Shown here one piece after another: positions 63,738 through 64,000 of a stretch of 64,000 nucleotides of DNA. A program made the position numbers and the translations under genes. How positions within the stretch are numbered: the stretch's first letter is position 1; each line of letters begins with the position of its first letter. The notes under the pieces were generated by a model that saw only the letters and a list, made by a program, of their open reading frames with translations, ran no database searches and was not told the origin of the DNA. Location of the stretch: positions 37,684-101,683 of the forward strand of contig JAKASX010000004.1 in assembly GCA_021818865.1 (NCBI GenBank), given 5' to 3'. The stretch is from Acidobacteriota bacterium (GTDB lineage Bacteria > Acidobacteriota > Terriglobia > Acidiferrales > UBA7541).

Positions 63738-64000
63738 CTACTTCGTGATACCGCGCTCCGCTCCCTCGATAAACCTCAACAACTCTTCGACGTCCGGCGC
63801 ACCGGCGAGTGTTTCGCTTATCTTAGCGAGTGCCTGCGTGGTATTCAACTTCGACCGCAGGAGCAGCCGGTACGCCTTTTCGATGGCCGCAATACGCTCG
63901 GGGCTGAATCCGTGCCGTTCGAGCCCGATTCGGTTCACGCCGTAGCAGCGCGTCCCGCGCGGCGCGACCACTTTGGCAAACGGGGGAACGTCCTGCGTAA
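63738..64000 (-). CDS. lpxA: UDP-N-acetylglucosamine acyltransferase LpxA, C-terminal part
   Basis: Only the last 87 residues are inside the window; the frame is open at the right edge. They match the end of the left-handed beta-helix and the C-terminal helical domain of LpxA: DVPPFAKVVAP, CYGVNRIGLERHGFSPERIAAIEKAYRLLLRS, then LAKISETLAG. LpxA adds the first acyl chain to UDP-GlcNAc in lipid A synthesis. The catalytic His lies outside the window. Confidence 0.85.
   Translation of the reverse strand, partial: TQDVPPFAKVVAPRGTRCYGVNRIGLERHGFSPERIAAIEKAYRLLLRSKLNTTQALAKISETLAGAPDVEELLRFIEGAERGITK

Overview
This window is a GC-rich stretch of ordinary bacterial chromosome, densely packed with genes on both strands. 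The cell has a Gram-negative envelope: lpxA and lpxI for lipid A, a TonB-family protein, TolC with a periplasmic adaptor, an AsmA-family protein and several lipoprotein or secretion signals. The mix of genes, the many palindromic intergenic repeats and the secreted peptidases suggest an Acidobacteriota-like organism. That placement is inferred from gene content only; there is no rRNA in the window. No phage, IS element, plasmid gene or CRISPR array was found.

Layout. 0-9 kb: a radical SAM protein cut by the left edge, a flippase-like membrane protein, a membrane-fused spermidine-synthase-like protein, a DUF155/RMD1 protein, an S9 peptidase and a CaiB/BaiF CoA-transferase. 9-19 kb: an M16 peptidase, a BON-domain lipoprotein, two small unrecognised proteins, tRNA-Ala(CGC), a CtpA-type S41 peptidase, tatB-tatC and a lipoprotein glutaminyl cyclase/M28 peptidase. 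19-31 kb: nadB, aroB, ubiE/menG, a prepilin peptidase, an EF-P variant, a FAD oxidoreductase, a guanine-deaminase-like protein, an EmrA/TolC pair, moaA and a pterin dehydratase. 31-41 kb: a class IV aminotransferase, nusB-ribH, a three-gene acyl-CoA module (enoyl-CoA hydratase, 3-hydroxyacyl-CoA dehydrogenase, thiolase), lepA, and the run sucC-sucD-ndk-DUF2905-xseA. 43-51 kb: trpD converging on the run aroDE-trpE-trpG-(repeats)-asmA-deiodinase homologue. 51-56 kb: three unrecognised genes, a processive-type glycosyltransferase, an AMMECR1 protein and pgsA. 57-64 kb: a secreted dienelactone hydrolase, hflX, miaA, a 31-residue membrane ORF, a TonB-like protein, a Gfo/Idh oxidoreductase, lpxI and the 3' end of lpxA.

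The most striking item is at 44.3-45.1 kb. A gene that an ordinary gene finder would split in two at an in-frame TGA is a complete iodothyronine-deiodinase-family protein. The TGA sits exactly where animal deiodinases carry selenocysteine. A 7-bp hairpin with a GGA loop, spaced like a bacterial SECIS element, follows it. No selenocysteine machinery (selA, selB, selC, selD) is visible here, so it must lie elsewhere if the reading is right. Other points worth following are an EF-P with glutamine in place of the tip lysine, a 31-residue ORF translationally coupled at both ends between the TonB-like gene and miaA, a Gfo/Idh gene locked between lpxI and the TonB-like gene, three tandem ~195-bp repeats, and a dispersed family of palindromic repeats.
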